Shown here: in pieces, positions 50,567-59,640 of the stretch
Numbering within the stretch: position 1 is the stretch's first letter
Layout of the letters: every line of letters begins with the position of its first letter
From: Bacillus mycoides
GTDB lineage: Bacteria > Bacillota > Bacilli > Bacillales > Bacillaceae_G
Direction of reading: 5' to 3'
NCBI RefSeq assembly: GCF_018742245.1
Contig: NZ_CP036132.1
Coordinates: 1,979,001 to 2,043,000, forward strand
Length of the DNA: 64,000 nucleotides
Made by a program: the position numbers and the translations under genes
The notes under the pieces: model-generated
Databases searched by the model: none
What the model saw: only the letters and a program-made list of their open reading frames with translations
Told to the model about the DNA's origin: nothing

Positions 50567-51026
50567 AGAAAGTGTGTATTGTAAGTTTTGATGGTGAAAA
50601 AGTGATAATTTATAGGAGAGTATTTGAACTACAAAAAGAAAATTTACTTATGTAAGGTGATTAAAGTGATTAGAAGATAATCTGATCGAAAATATAGAGA
50701 GTGTAGTGTGATGATGAAATGAACACAAAAAAGGTTTCTAAAATGATTACTATCATAATAGCGACATAAGTGTGATGAATGTTTCATAAATATTTCTATT
50801 TGTAGTGGAAAGAATTTGAGAATAAACATGTAGCCCCAATTGCTGGAGTAGATCCAATAGTTGGGGCGTTTATCTGTCTAAATTTAGTTTGAATGCATAA
50901 CAGTTTTTAGTTAGAGTCCTCGCTCCTCAAGTAGTTTCTTCATCTTCATAATAACGGTGTGAAGTTTTTGTATAATCGGCTTTTATTGCAAAGTTACAAC
51001 TATTTCCGCTTTTAGAGTACCCCTTA
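50567..51026. other. 460-bp region at the array's right edge
   Basis: No convincing gene was found. A short run near 50620 (TATTTGAACTACAAAAAG) resembles the DNA at the end of the lipoprotein gene. A terminator-like hairpin lies at 50833-50867. On the minus strand between about 50926 and 51024 a protein-like frame (FAIKADYTKTSHRYYEDEE, then a stop) may be a gene remnant. Confidence 0.35.
50833..50867. terminator. Terminator-like hairpin at the end of the array
   Basis: GCCCCAA pairs with TTGGGGC, with additional ATTG/CAAT pairing inside; followed on the plus strand by GTTTAT. The T-tract is weak. Confidence 0.5.
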
Positions 51027-51812
51027 TTATCGATACATCGTCCACATTCCAATATCTTTAAATCCTAACCGCTTATAAATTCGTCCAGCAGCTGGATTGT
51101 TATAAAATAAACAAAGTGTTCGGCCTTCTTTCGTAAAGTCTTGAATCATTTTTTGTAATATGAGCGAAGCATATCCATTCCCGCGATAATTCGGGTGTGT
51201 ACATACACCAACTACCATTGCGGATAATGAATTTTCAGCGGAAGTAGAGGCGGATGCGATGATTGCGCCGTTTTTTTCAATATAATATGTACGTCCTGTA
51301 GTTGTTTCGATAGCTTGCCTTAACATTTTTTCTGATTCATTAGCAGCTGGGAATTCAGAGATGTTACTTCGTAATTGCATAATTCGTTCTATATCATCTA
51401 GTGAGGCAAGTTTAATTGTTTCATGAATTGGTGTGTTAGGTAAGTTATTGTCATCTAGACATTCACAAAAATACATTTCATTTTTGGCCCCCAGTTGTAT
51501 ACTTGGAGCAGTTTCAAATCTTTCTACAATAGTTGACTTACCAGAGAGTTTAAGCGGCTTATATGCTGAAAGAAGTGCCTCATAGTCAGTAACCACAAAC
51601 TCTTCTTTACTATAAGGTATAAACGCATCATGAAAGCGAAGTAAAATAGATTTTAATGTTCCGCTTTCTTCAAATGCTCCCCATAACTCTTGAAAGTCTG
51701 TTTCGTAACCAAAAGCCTCAATATCTCCAATAATAAACAAGTTAAGGGCTACTTCTTCTTTTAGAAAAGAAAATACTTGTTCATGATCTTTCTTTGTTAA
51801 TTTTCGTATCAT
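51027..51812 (-). CDS. GNAT family N-acetyltransferase (long form)
   Basis: The 261-aa protein has a divergent N-terminal half (about 1-125) and a C-terminal GNAT domain with VVGVCTHPNYRGNGYASLILQKM (acetyl-CoA loop, about 202-224) and AGRIYKRLGFKDIGMW at the end. This two-part layout is shared by Bacillus GNATs of unknown substrate. The start has AGAGGTAGTTTGTT upstream. It diverges from the GerW-type gene and stands alone. Confidence 0.83.
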   Translation of the reverse strand: MIRKLTKKDHEQVFSFLKEEVALNLFIIGDIEAFGYETDFQELWGAFEESGTLKSILLRFHDAFIPYSKEEFVVTDYEALLSAYKPLKLSGKSTIVERFETAPSIQLGAKNEMYFCECLDDNNLPNTPIHETIKLASLDDIERIMQLRSNISEFPAANESEKMLRQAIETTTGRTYYIEKNGAIIASASTSAENSLSAMVVGVCTHPNYRGNGYASLILQKMIQDFTKEGRTLCLFYNNPAAGRIYKRLGFKDIGMWTMYR

Positions 51813-51943
51813 AACAAACTACCTCTTTTTTGTTTTTTCTAAATATTATAACTTTATATTTTTGAAATCAATATAAAATTTTATGTTTAGTTCACAAACT
51901 TTCGGAAAAACTAGGAAAGATATGACAAAGGAGGTTATGAACG

Positions 51944-52369
51944 GTGGATCATCCAATTCAAGGGTTAATGAAAGCAGCGATGGAAAATTTAAAGGAAATG
52001 GTCGATGTAAATACGATTGTTGGGGAGCCTGTTCAAACGGCTGACGGTGGTGTAGTGTTAACAGTTTCTAAAGTAGCGTTCGGTTTTGGAGCAGGAGGTT
52101 CTGATTTCCAGACGAATGATGGACAAAGAGCGAATGGTAACCCTGCATTTGGTGGCGGTAGTGCGGGTGGTGTGTCAATTACACCAGTAGCATTTCTAGT
52201 CGTGAATAAAGATGGGGTAAATATTCTTCATTTACAAAATGCGACACATTTAGCAGAAAAAATAATTGAATTAGCTCCACAAACAATCGATAAAATTCAA
52301 TCGATGTTCCAAAAAGATGAAAAAAAAGAGGGGAATCATCACCCTCAAAATCCAGATGATATCCTTTAA
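51944..52369 (+). CDS. gerW: YtfJ/GerW family sporulation protein
   Basis: A GTG start at 51944 follows AAAGGAGGTTATGAACG. The 141-aa protein has the GerW/YtfJ pattern IQGLMKAAMENLKEMVDVNTIVG, the glycine-rich center GFGAGGSDF...GGGSAGGVSITPVAFL, and a charged C-terminus. In B. subtilis YtfJ (GerW) is made in the forespore and is needed for germination with L-alanine. A strong terminator follows. The symbol is by homology to the Bacillus family. Confidence 0.85.
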   Translation: MDHPIQGLMKAAMENLKEMVDVNTIVGEPVQTADGGVVLTVSKVAFGFGAGGSDFQTNDGQRANGNPAFGGGSAGGVSITPVAFLVVNKDGVNILHLQNATHLAEKIIELAPQTIDKIQSMFQKDEKKEGNHHPQNPDDIL

Positions 52370-52370
52370 A

Positions 52371-52398
52371 AACGCCTGCTTATGAGCAGGCGTTTTTT
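52371..52398 (+). terminator. Intrinsic terminator after the gerW-type gene
   Basis: AACGCCTGCT pairs perfectly with AGCAGGCGTT around TATG, then six T residues. Confidence 0.9.
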
Positions 52399-52529
52399 CT
52401 TGTAATCAGTATGTAATAAAACACATGAAATTGTAAATAGTTTTTGAAGTTTTTTCTATGTTTCTAAAATTTTTCATGTTAAAATATGCTATAGAATTGA
52501 AACATATAAAACGAAGGTGGCTAGGTGCT

Positions 52530-53306
52530 TTGTCTGGAGGATCTGACCAAGTAAACAATATGATATATATTAATGGTAATCGTCGGGGTCATTGTTTTAT
52601 TACATCTGGAATTACGTTTAAAGAGTTTGCAAGTAACATCCCTTCACCGCTTCATCAAGTATTGCTTTTAAAGCATAATTTTGAGTGGACAGATTTTCAT
52701 TATCATACTTTATTTGAATATGTTGAGGAAGAAAACATACATAAACTCATTCAAGCAGAGATTGATGAATTTGATGAATTTTGTTGGGTAGATTTCGATG
52801 ATGCAAGCGATTTAGATGAGTTAGAGCCAAAAGAAATTGCAGAATTATTATATTTGGCTCACAAAAAAGAACCACTTGGAAGAACGTTCTTCCCATTGTT
52901 GAAGAATAGATTCGTTTATTTTTCACATGATGACGGTTGGTACAACAAAGTGTATTACCGTAGAATCGGTGATTTTGTAGGAATGCTAAGTAAAGTGATT
53001 CCATATAAACTCGGTTCGTTTGGAAAGAAACGTTTTACTTTCTTCCAAAAATCAAAAATTTTCCCAGCAATTTCAAAGGAAGTTATCCTTGGGCTTATGC
53101 CGTTAATGGAAGATGGGTTATACATTGATTTAGCGGGGAAAATTGAGTCGAGAAGAGGTCTTGAAATTCCGGTATATGTAGTAGGATCATTCGAAAGTAC
53201 GGATGAGGTACTAGATAATATCGATGAATTGAAAGCGGAAGCAACAGAAACGGGTTGGCTCATTTTTGATAAGAAAGAACAAGAGTGGCAATGGGTTGTG
53301 GACTAA
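52530..53306 (+). CDS. Conserved hypothetical protein
   Basis: The frame opens at 52458, but the N-terminal residues from there look non-native. A TTG at 52530 (MSGGSDQVNNMIYI) preceded by AAGGTGG is the more likely start, giving 258 aa; an ATG 30 bp later is also possible. The protein is soluble, with acidic middle (WVDFDDASDLDELEPKE) and a FFPLLKNRFVYFSHDDGWYN segment. I do not recognise the family. It is followed by a terminator. Confidence 0.65.
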   Translation: MSGGSDQVNNMIYINGNRRGHCFITSGITFKEFASNIPSPLHQVLLLKHNFEWTDFHYHTLFEYVEEENIHKLIQAEIDEFDEFCWVDFDDASDLDELEPKEIAELLYLAHKKEPLGRTFFPLLKNRFVYFSHDDGWYNKVYYRRIGDFVGMLSKVIPYKLGSFGKKRFTFFQKSKIFPAISKEVILGLMPLMEDGLYIDLAGKIESRRGLEIPVYVVGSFESTDEVLDNIDELKAEATETGWLIFDKKEQEWQWVVD

Positions 53307-53338
53307 GAAAACTTGGCGCATGAAGTCAAGTTTTCTTG
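53305..53338 (+). terminator. Intrinsic terminator after the hypothetical gene
   Basis: AAGAAAACTTG pairs perfectly with CAAGTTTTCTT, starting at the stop codon. Confidence 0.8.
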
Positions 53339-53357
53339 TCTTTTGAAAGGAGAACAA

Positions 53358-53678
53358 ATGAAGAAATATTATACAATTGTGGGTATTGTAAGTATTATTC
53401 TCGTGGCGATATTACTTATAACTTGTCCGAAAGAATCAGATTTTAAATTGTATTTAGAGGATAAGTATGCATTGAAATGTGACGAGAGTAGCTTTGAATG
53501 CACGCAAAATGTAGATGAAAAAAAAGAGAAATTACAGTTTGAAAGTATTGATGCACGAAATGGTGTTTTCTTTATGACTGTAAAGCAAACGTATAAAACA
53601 GAAGCTGGTGTTACGAAAGAATATAGCGGAGTAGGTATATTCGGTACATTTCTTTTTGTTTCAGAGAAGACTTTCTAG
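53358..53678 (+). CDS. Small membrane-anchored hypothetical protein
   Basis: The start is ATG 53358, after GAAAGGAGAACAA; the longer frame runs through the preceding terminator. The 106-aa product has one N-terminal membrane helix (about 4-22) and an extracytoplasmic domain with two cysteines (about 38 and 46) that could form a disulfide. It resembles small DUF3139-like Bacillus proteins, but I cannot confirm the family. The stop codon lies in its own terminator hairpin. Confidence 0.65.
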   Translation: MKKYYTIVGIVSIILVAILLITCPKESDFKLYLEDKYALKCDESSFECTQNVDEKKEKLQFESIDARNGVFFMTVKQTYKTEAGVTKEYSGVGIFGTFLFVSEKTF

Positions 53679-53699
53679 TAATAGAAGGTCTTTTTTTTA
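53667..53699 (+). terminator. Intrinsic terminator overlapping the stop codon
   Basis: AAGACTTTCTA pairs with TAGAAGGTCTT (one G-U), followed by an eight-T run. Confidence 0.85.
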
Positions 53700-53747
53700 T
53701 GCTTATGTTCATATAGATGAAGTAAGACAAGCATAGGAGGGGTATTG

Positions 53748-53960
53748 ATGAAGAAGGGATGTATCGTTTGTGGTGGTGAGGAGTTTTTTTCTTCAACATT
53801 ATATGCACGTACGAAACAAGATTGGGCATATGCGCCAAACATGTACCGATTTGAAAAGGTGTTTATTGAGCATAGAGATGAAGAAAATTATCCGGTTTTT
53901 CAAGAAATTACAGCGAAGCATTGTTGTGGATGCGGTCATATCATGTTGTATCATGAATGA
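53748..53960 (+). CDS. Small zinc-ribbon-like protein
   Basis: The ATG at 53748 follows AGGAGGGGTATTG. The 70-aa product has CIVCGG near the N-terminus and CCGCGH near the C-terminus, a four-Cys arrangement consistent with a zinc ribbon. The middle is aromatic and acidic. No specific family is known to me. It lies alone between two terminators. A second overlapping frame (53770-53994) is a shadow. Confidence 0.7.
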   Translation: MKKGCIVCGGEEFFSSTLYARTKQDWAYAPNMYRFEKVFIEHRDEENYPVFQEITAKHCCGCGHIMLYHE

Positions 53961-53990
53961 ACACACCAAGTATAACTTGGTGTGTTTTTT
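53961..53990 (+). terminator. Terminator shared by convergent small genes
   Basis: ACACACCAAGT pairs with ACTTGGTGTGT around an AT-rich loop, then eight T residues. The convergent gene's stop lies right beside it. Confidence 0.85.
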
Positions 53991-54329
53991 TTAAAACGCT
54001 GATAAAGCAAGCGGATATAGTAGAGTGAATAAAACAGAAAAACTGCCAAAACCAATTGCGGTATATCCAAGTGTTCTCGCTCCAAAATTGACAGCTAATA
54101 AACCAACTAAAATAGCTAGGGAGCCGAGTGTAACAGGATAAAAAGCAATGGAGAATAACGAAAGAAATAATGCGACATAGCCGATCATTGCACCGGTATT
54201 TGTACCTTCTATTTCATTTGCAATTTCTTTGCGCTCATGTCTAATCGGAATACCAGCTGGAGATATTTCAGCTGCATACTCTTCGTTTTTTTCACCACTT
54301 TTAAAATGATGATTTCTCTTTCTTCGCAT
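53991..54329 (-). CDS. Small three-helix membrane protein (DUF4190-like)
   Basis: The start is ATG 54329 (MRRKRNHH), six bases after GAGGG; an ATG two codons earlier overlaps the ribosome site. The 112-aa product has a basic, polar N-terminal region (1-42) and a C-terminal hydrophobic region with two or three helices (about 45-66, 68-85, 88-109) of Gly/Ala/Leu-rich type (LGSLAILVGLLAVNFGARTLG). The pattern resembles DUF4190-like proteins; function is unknown. Confidence 0.65.
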   Translation of the reverse strand: MRRKRNHHFKSGEKNEEYAAEISPAGIPIRHERKEIANEIEGTNTGAMIGYVALFLSLFSIAFYPVTLGSLAILVGLLAVNFGARTLGYTAIGFGSFSVLFTLLYPLALSAF

Positions 54330-54670
54330 GTACATCCCTCTCTTTCAATTGGGTGTATCTATAGTATCTTTCATAAGGAACAGAACATGAGTATGAGTTA
54401 AACCCAAGTAAAGCAAAAATTGGAGAAAATAGATTTCGTTGTTATCCTGTTCATCTCCTTATTAAGATAAAATGAAACTTTAATCAGTGGGGGTTTTGTC
54501 CATCCCCACTGATTATTAGCCCTCACCAAGCGGGCTTTTACGGGCAGTTATCTCCCACCTAACTTCCTCGCATTCGCCGAATTCTACTGCCCGTTAATGC
54601 GGGATAAACAGGAATTTTGGAAAATGATGTAGAATGAAATGAATGATAATACGTGAAGGTAGGGGAATGT
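54330..54670. other. Intergenic region holding the second bcr1-like repeat
   Basis: The region contains the repeat at 54466-54608. On the right the plus-strand leader of the methyltransferase gene follows, with GAAGGTAGGGGAATGT before its ATG. No other gene was found. Confidence 0.5.
54466..54608 (-). repeat. bcr1-like B. cereus-group repeat, copy 2 (143 bp)
   Basis: Read on the minus strand the element runs TTTATCCCGC...AGTTTCATTTTATC and shares its block order with copy 1 at 2145-2299. Compared with copy 1 it lacks about 11 bp at the CTCCACCTCAA block, which removes one arm of the CCACCT/AGGTGG hairpin. TTTATC occurs at both ends, resembling the short target duplications reported for bcr1. 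Its distal hairpin (GTGGGG / CCCCAC) is kept. Confidence 0.7.
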
Positions 54671-55351
54671 ATGACGAAGTTTAATTGGCATGAATCGGCA
54701 GAGAAAAAATGGGATAACAATGCAGAGTTTTGGAATCAAAATAGTCAAGAAATGTGGGATAGCGGGAGCAGGAGTACAATCATTCCATTTTTTGAGCAGT
54801 ACGTGGAAAAGGAAGTACAAGTGTTAGATGTTGGCTGTGGTGATGGGTATGGTACATATAAATTAAGTCTTACTGGGTACAAAGCGGTTGGGGTGGACTT
54901 ATCGGAAGTTATGATTCAAAAGGGTAAGGAACGCGGAGAAGGCCCAAGCTTATCTTTTATAAAAGGTGATCTTTCTTCATTACCATTTGAAAATGAGCAA
55001 TTTGAAGCAATTATGGCAATTAATTCTTTAGAATGGACCGAGGAGCCATTGCGAGCATTAAATGAAATAAAGCGTGTTTTAAAGAAAGAGGGATACGCAT
55101 GTGTTGCAATTTTAGGACCGACAGCAAAACCGAGAGAGAATAGTTATCCTCGCCTATACGGCAAAGATGTTGTTTGCAATACGATGATGCCTTGGGAATT
55201 TGAACAGTTAGCAAAAGAACAAGGATTTGAAGTTGTAGATGGCACCGGCGTATATAAGCGCGGAGTAAATGAGAAGATGTTAGGTCAACTACCTACAGAG
55301 TTACAACAATCGTTAACGTTCTTATGGGTATTTATGTTAAAAAACGTATAA
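54671..55351 (+). CDS. Class I SAM-dependent methyltransferase
   Basis: The start is ATG 54671 ([15 protein letters not shown]), after AGGTAGGGGAATGT. The 226-aa protein has the Rossmann motif [14 protein letters not shown] (about 54-66), motif post-[11 protein letters not shown] (about 76-85), and motif [19 protein letters not shown]. It methylates an unknown small-molecule or protein substrate. It is followed 31 bp later by fhs with no terminator between. Confidence 0.86.
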   Translation: MTKFNWHESAEKKWDNNAEFWNQNSQEMWDSGSRSTIIPFFEQYVEKEVQVLDVGCGDGYGTYKLSLTGYKAVGVDLSEVMIQKGKERGEGPSLSFIKGDLSSLPFENEQFEAIMAINSLEWTEEPLRALNEIKRVLKKEGYACVAILGPTAKPRENSYPRLYGKDVVCNTMMPWEFEQLAKEQGFEVVDGTGVYKRGVNEKMLGQLPTELQQSLTFLWVFMLKNV

Positions 55352-55382
55352 CGAAATCAAAAAATTTTTAGGAGGTAAAAAA

Positions 55383-57134
55383 GTGCAGAAAATACAAAAA
55401 ACTGATACAATATCATCAGAACCAATTAAAGGGGGACTAGGGTATATGACAACTACTACAACAGTTAAATCCGATATTGAAATCGCACAAGAAGCAAGTA
55501 TGAAGAAGATTCAAGAAATTGCAGCTAATTTAAATATTTTAGAAGAAGAACTAGAGCCATATGGACATTATAAAGGCAAGTTATCTCTTGATATTTTTAA
55601 GCGTTTACAAGATGAGAAAGACGGTAAAGTTGTTTTAGTAACAGCGATTAACCCAACTCCAGCAGGAGAAGGTAAATCAACAGTAACAGTTGGTTTAGGT
55701 CAAGCTTTTAATAAAATTGGTAAGAAAACAGTAATTGCACTTCGCGAACCATCTCTTGGACCAACAATGGGATTAAAAGGCGGAGCAGCAGGTGGCGGTT
55801 ATTCTCAAGTAGTACCAATGGAAGATATTAACCTTCACTTTACTGGAGATATTCATGCGATTACAACTGCCAATAACGCATTAGCGGCGTTCATTGATAA
55901 TCATATCCAACAAGGAAACACACTTGGAATTGATACGCGTAAAATCGTTTGGAAACGCTGTGTTGACTTAAATGATCGTGCCCTTCGTAACGTAGTAATT
56001 GGCCTTGGTGGACCGGTTCAAGGTGTGCCACGTGAAGACGGTTTTGATATTACAGTAGCATCTGAAATTATGGCCGTATTCTGCCTTGCAACAGATATTC
56101 AAGATTTAAAAGCTCGTCTATCTCGCATTGTTGTCGCTTATAATTTTTCAAATCAACCTGTAACAGTTAAAGATTTAGGCGTAGAAGGTGCGTTAACACT
56201 GCTATTAAAAGATGCATTAAAACCGAACTTAGTACAAACATTAGAAAATACACCAGCTATCATTCATGGCGGACCATTTGCGAATATCGCTCACGGTTGT
56301 AACAGTGTTATCGCTACGACGATGGCAGCAAAATTAGGTGATTATGTTATTACAGAAGCTGGATTCGGTGCAGATTTAGGTGCTGAGAAGTTTTTAGACA
56401 TTAAAGCACGTGCAGCTGGTATTAAACCAGAAGCGGTAGTTATTGTTGCGACTATTCGTGCGCTTAAAATGCACGGTGGCGTGGCGAAAGATCAATTAAA
56501 AGAAGAAAATGTAGATGCGTTAGCAAAAGGAATGGAAAACTTACAGAAGCATGTTGAAACAATTCAAAGCTTCGGTGTTCCATTCGTAATTGCCATTAAC
56601 AAATTCATTACTGATACAGATGCAGAAGTTACATACTTACAAGAATGGTGCAATGAGCGTGGCTATGCAGTATCCTTAACAGAAGTTTGGGAGAAAGGTG
56701 GCCAAGGCGGAGTTGACCTTGCTGAGAAAGTGTTAAAAGAAATTGAAAAAGGTGAAAACAACTACGCACCACTTTATGAATTAGAATTACCATTAGAAGA
56801 AAAGATTCGTACAATTGCTCAAAAAGTGTACGGCGCAAAAGATATTGAATTTGCTCCGAAAGCACGTAAGCAACTAGCTCAATATGAAGGAGAAGGTTGG
56901 AGTAACCTACCAATTTGTATGGCGAAAACACAATACTCTCTTTCTGATGATGCAACAAAATTAGGTCGCCCATCTGACTTTATCGTTACAATTCGTGAAT
57001 TGAAACCATCTATCGGTGCAGGGTTTATCGTTGCGTTAACAGGAACAATGTTAACAATGCCTGGTCTTCCTAAACAGCCAGCTGCGCTTCAAATGGATGT
57101 AAATGAAGATGGAAAAGCAGTAGGTTTATTCTAA
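55383..57134 (+). CDS. fhs: Formate-tetrahydrofolate ligase
   Basis: The protein is 583 aa from GTG 55383 (preceded by AGGAGGTAAAAAA) or 562 aa from ATG 55446 (preceded by AGGGGGACTAGGG). The second start matches the usual length of Bacillus Fhs. Motifs are the P-loop [35 protein letters not shown], and [13 protein letters not shown]. It joins formate to tetrahydrofolate using ATP, giving 10-formyl-THF for one-carbon metabolism. A strong terminator follows. Confidence 0.93.
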   Translation: MQKIQKTDTISSEPIKGGLGYMTTTTTVKSDIEIAQEASMKKIQEIAANLNILEEELEPYGHYKGKLSLDIFKRLQDEKDGKVVLVTAINPTPAGEGKSTVTVGLGQAFNKIGKKTVIALREPSLGPTMGLKGGAAGGGYSQVVPMEDINLHFTGDIHAITTANNALAAFIDNHIQQGNTLGIDTRKIVWKRCVDLNDRALRNVVIGLGGPVQGVPREDGFDITVASEIMAVFCLATDIQDLKARLSRIVVAYNFSNQPVTVKDLGVEGALTLLLKDALKPNLVQTLENTPAIIHGGPFANIAHGCNSVIATTMAAKLGDYVITEAGFGADLGAEKFLDIKARAAGIKPEAVVIVATIRALKMHGGVAKDQLKEENVDALAKGMENLQKHVETIQSFGVPFVIAINKFITDTDAEVTYLQEWCNERGYAVSLTEVWEKGGQGGVDLAEKVLKEIEKGENNYAPLYELELPLEEKIRTIAQKVYGAKDIEFAPKARKQLAQYEGEGWSNLPICMAKTQYSLSDDATKLGRPSDFIVTIRELKPSIGAGFIVALTGTMLTMPGLPKQPAALQMDVNEDGKAVGLF

Positions 57135-57182
57135 AAGGTTGTAATTCATCTCGTTTATCTGTAAACTATATATACATCAAGT

Positions 57183-57214
57183 GGCGCCTTTCCATAGAAA
57201 GGCGCCTGTTTTTT
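57183..57214 (+). terminator. Intrinsic terminator after fhs
   Basis: GGCGCCTTTC pairs perfectly with GAAAGGCGCC, then TGTTTTTT; the T-run runs into the ribosome site of the next gene. Confidence 0.88.
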
Positions 57215-57224
57215 GGAGGAAATT

Positions 57225-57752
57225 ATGTTTGATCCAACTGCTTTTGAAAATTTAAAGGTAATTGTGGAAGGAGCTGTCTATGATTTCGATTTACACGGTG
57301 ATATTCTCGTAACAGATCGAAAAGATGTGATGGATCTTGCTTCATTAAGTCGTATGTATAGTATTTCATTTCAACTAACAGAAACATTTAAAACGCTGGT
57401 AGAGGCGACATTTTCACTATCTGTTGATGCGAAGAATTTATCAGGTGAAATATTAGAAGTACCTCAGTTTATACCAGGTTGTGAAATGAAGTTAGCGTTC
57501 TCGTTCGAAATGGAACAGCCAGAGATAGGATGTCAAGAAATTGAAGCTTTATTGCAATCTATTTGGGGAAAAGAGCGAATGATTACACAGAAAATTTCAT
57601 ACGAATATAATAAGCAAGCGATTTCATATCATAATAAGGTAGAGGTTCTATTTCAAAAAGCGATTACAGAAGACCATGTTGATGATTTAATAGCTGTTAT
57701 TTCACACATGATAGAAACGGTGCGAACAATACAACATTTTCTTCAAAAATAG
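57225..57752 (+). CDS. Conserved hypothetical protein
   Basis: The start is ATG 57225, after TTGGAGGAAATT; the frame opens slightly earlier at an overlapping TTG. The 175-aa soluble protein has alternating strands in its first half (LKVIVEGAVYDFDLHGDILV) and a helical C-terminus. No family is recognised. It lies 19 bp before the DEAD-box helicase gene and is probably co-transcribed with it, so a role near RNA metabolism is possible but unproven. Confidence 0.68.
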   Translation: MFDPTAFENLKVIVEGAVYDFDLHGDILVTDRKDVMDLASLSRMYSISFQLTETFKTLVEATFSLSVDAKNLSGEILEVPQFIPGCEMKLAFSFEMEQPEIGCQEIEALLQSIWGKERMITQKISYEYNKQAISYHNKVEVLFQKAITEDHVDDLIAVISHMIETVRTIQHFLQK

Positions 57753-57771
57753 AGATAAAGGAGAAAAACAA

Positions 57772-58941
57772 ATGATAAAAGATATGCAACCATTTTTACA
57801 ACAAGCTTGGGAAAAGGCTGGTTTTAAAGAGTTTACTGAAATTCAAAAACAAGCGATTCCAACTATTTTAGAAGGACAAGACGTTATAGCTGAATCTCCA
57901 ACTGGAACAGGAAAAACATTAGCGTACTTATTACCACTTTTACATAAAATTAATCCTGAAATTAAACAACCTCAAGTTGTAATTTTAGCGCCAACTCGTG
58001 AACTTGTTATGCAAATTCATGAAGAGGTTCAAAAGTTTACAGCAGGAACTGATATTTCAGGTGCGTCTTTAATTGGTGGTGCGGATATTAAGCGCCAAGT
58101 TGAAAAATTAAAGAAACATCCGAGAGTTATTGTCGGTTCACCAGGACGTATTTTAGAATTGATTCGTATGAAAAAATTAAAGATGCATGAAGTGAAAACG
58201 ATTGTATTTGATGAGTTTGATCAAATTGTAAAACAAAAGATGATGGGTGCTGTACTTGATGTAATTAAATCAACGATGCGTGATCGTCAATTAGTATTCT
58301 GCTCGGCGACAATAACAAAAGCTGCAGAAGATGCGGCACGTGATTTGACAGTTGAACCACAATTAGTACGTGTAACACGCTCAGAGGCACAGAGCCTAGT
58401 TGAACATACGTATATCGTTTGTGAACGTCGTGAAAAAAATGATTATATTAGAAGAGTTATGCATATGGGAAATGTAAAAGCAGTTGCCTTCTTAAATGAT
58501 CCATTCCGTTTAGATGAAATTACTCAGAAACTAAAATTCCGTAAAATGAAAGCAGCAGCACTTCATGCAGAGGCAAGCAAACAAGAGCGTGAAGTAACGA
58601 TGCGCGCTTTCCGCAGCGGGAAATTAGAGATTCTACTTGCTACTGATATTGCAGCACGTGGATTAGATATCGATGATTTAACACACGTAATCCACTTAGA
58701 GTTACCAGACACAGTAGACCAATATATTCACCGCTCAGGACGTACTGGACGTATGGGCAAAGAAGGAACAGTCGTTTCGCTTGTAACAGAACAAGAAGAG
58801 CGTAAATTACTTCAATTTGCGAAAAAATTAGGTATCGTGTTTACGAAACAAGAAATGTTCAAAGGAACATTTGTAGAATCGAAACCACCAGCACCAAAGA
58901 AAAAGAAACCAGCTTTTACTGGTAAGAAAAAACCTAGATAA
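57772..58941 (+). CDS. DEAD-box RNA helicase (YfmL-like)
   Basis: The 389-aa protein has all helicase motifs: Q motif (FKEFTEIQKQAIP), I (SPTGTGKT, about 43-50), Ia PTRELV, II DEFD (in place of DEAD, about 150), III SAT, and VI HRSGRTGRMG. A Lys/Pro-rich C-terminal tail (KPPAPKKKKPAFTGKKKPR) is likely to bind RNA. The DEFD variant and short length match the B. subtilis YfmL type, involved in ribosome biogenesis and cold growth. The ATG follows AAAGGAG. Confidence 0.9.
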   Translation: MIKDMQPFLQQAWEKAGFKEFTEIQKQAIPTILEGQDVIAESPTGTGKTLAYLLPLLHKINPEIKQPQVVILAPTRELVMQIHEEVQKFTAGTDISGASLIGGADIKRQVEKLKKHPRVIVGSPGRILELIRMKKLKMHEVKTIVFDEFDQIVKQKMMGAVLDVIKSTMRDRQLVFCSATITKAAEDAARDLTVEPQLVRVTRSEAQSLVEHTYIVCERREKNDYIRRVMHMGNVKAVAFLNDPFRLDEITQKLKFRKMKAAALHAEASKQEREVTMRAFRSGKLEILLATDIAARGLDIDDLTHVIHLELPDTVDQYIHRSGRTGRMGKEGTVVSLVTEQEERKLLQFAKKLGIVFTKQEMFKGTFVESKPPAPKKKKPAFTGKKKPR

Positions 58942-58949
58942 ATGAATGG

Positions 58950-58983
58950 AAAGACGTAACTATGCGTAGTTACGTCTTTTTTG
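58950..58983 (+). terminator. Intrinsic terminator after the helicase gene
   Basis: AAGACGTAACTA pairs with TAGTTACGTCTT around TGCG, then a T-run. Confidence 0.88.
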
Positions 58984-59208
58984 TTTATAAGTTATTAAAT
59001 AGTAATTTCAAATATATGAACGATTCTATAGGGAATATCGATTTATCGACAAAACACGGCAATAGTGTTAGTTTCTAATTTTGTATGTGCATTGAATGAA
59101 ATGAGTCAGTCGATAAATTTCGTGAAGAGATACATATAAAATAAAAGGGTTAATAAGAGCACCTATAGAAAGCTACATAGAATATAAAAACCATTAGGGG
59201 GAAATGAA

Positions 59209-59589
59209 ATGATTCATAAAGTCGGACAAATTATGTTATATGTAAATAATCAAGATGAGGCAGTAAATTTTTGGACAGAAAAAGTAGGGTTTCATGTAAT
59301 CGCAGAGGAAGATAACAATCAAGGAATGAGATGGATTGAAATCGCTCCAACTAATGATGCTGAGACGAGTATCATATTACATAATAAAGAGGTTATCTCC
59401 AAAATGAGCCCAGAATTGAATCTTGGTACACCATCGTTAATGTTTTTCTCGGAAAGTCTTGAACAACTATACAAAGATTTAACAAATAAAAATGTTACAG
59501 TTGGCGAAATGGTAACTATGCCTACTGGTAAAGTGTTTAACTTTGCTGATAGTGAAGGGAATTATTTTGCGGTAATGGAAAAAAAATAA
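59209..59589 (+). CDS. VOC (glyoxalase/bleomycin-resistance) family protein
   Basis: This 126-aa protein has the VOC beta-alpha-beta-beta-beta layout twice: VGQIMLYVNNQDEAVNFWTEKVGF at the N-terminus and PSLMFFSESLEQLYKDLTNKN to GNYFAVMEK at the end. The metal-site positions are only partly conserved: the first motif has Gln in place of His, with a final Glu. It may bind a metal or a small substrate. The ATG follows TAGGGGGAAATGAA. A 10-bp inverted repeat lies upstream (59041-59118). Confidence 0.83.
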   Translation: MIHKVGQIMLYVNNQDEAVNFWTEKVGFHVIAEEDNNQGMRWIEIAPTNDAETSIILHNKEVISKMSPELNLGTPSLMFFSESLEQLYKDLTNKNVTVGEMVTMPTGKVFNFADSEGNYFAVMEKK

Positions 59590-59606
59590 TTATATAGTTA
59601 TGTAAA

Positions 59607-59640
59607 AATCCCCCTCGTATGTAATGAGGGGGATTAAATA
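59607..59640. terminator. Terminator between convergent VOC and phospholipase-like genes
   Basis: AATCCCCCTC pairs perfectly with GAGGGGGATT; A/T tracts lie on both sides, and the minus-strand stop overlaps its right arm. Confidence 0.85.

Noticed and set aside
50926..51026. Protein-like minus-strand frame near the array's right edge
   Set aside because: Too short and without a recognisable family; noted only as a possible remnant.
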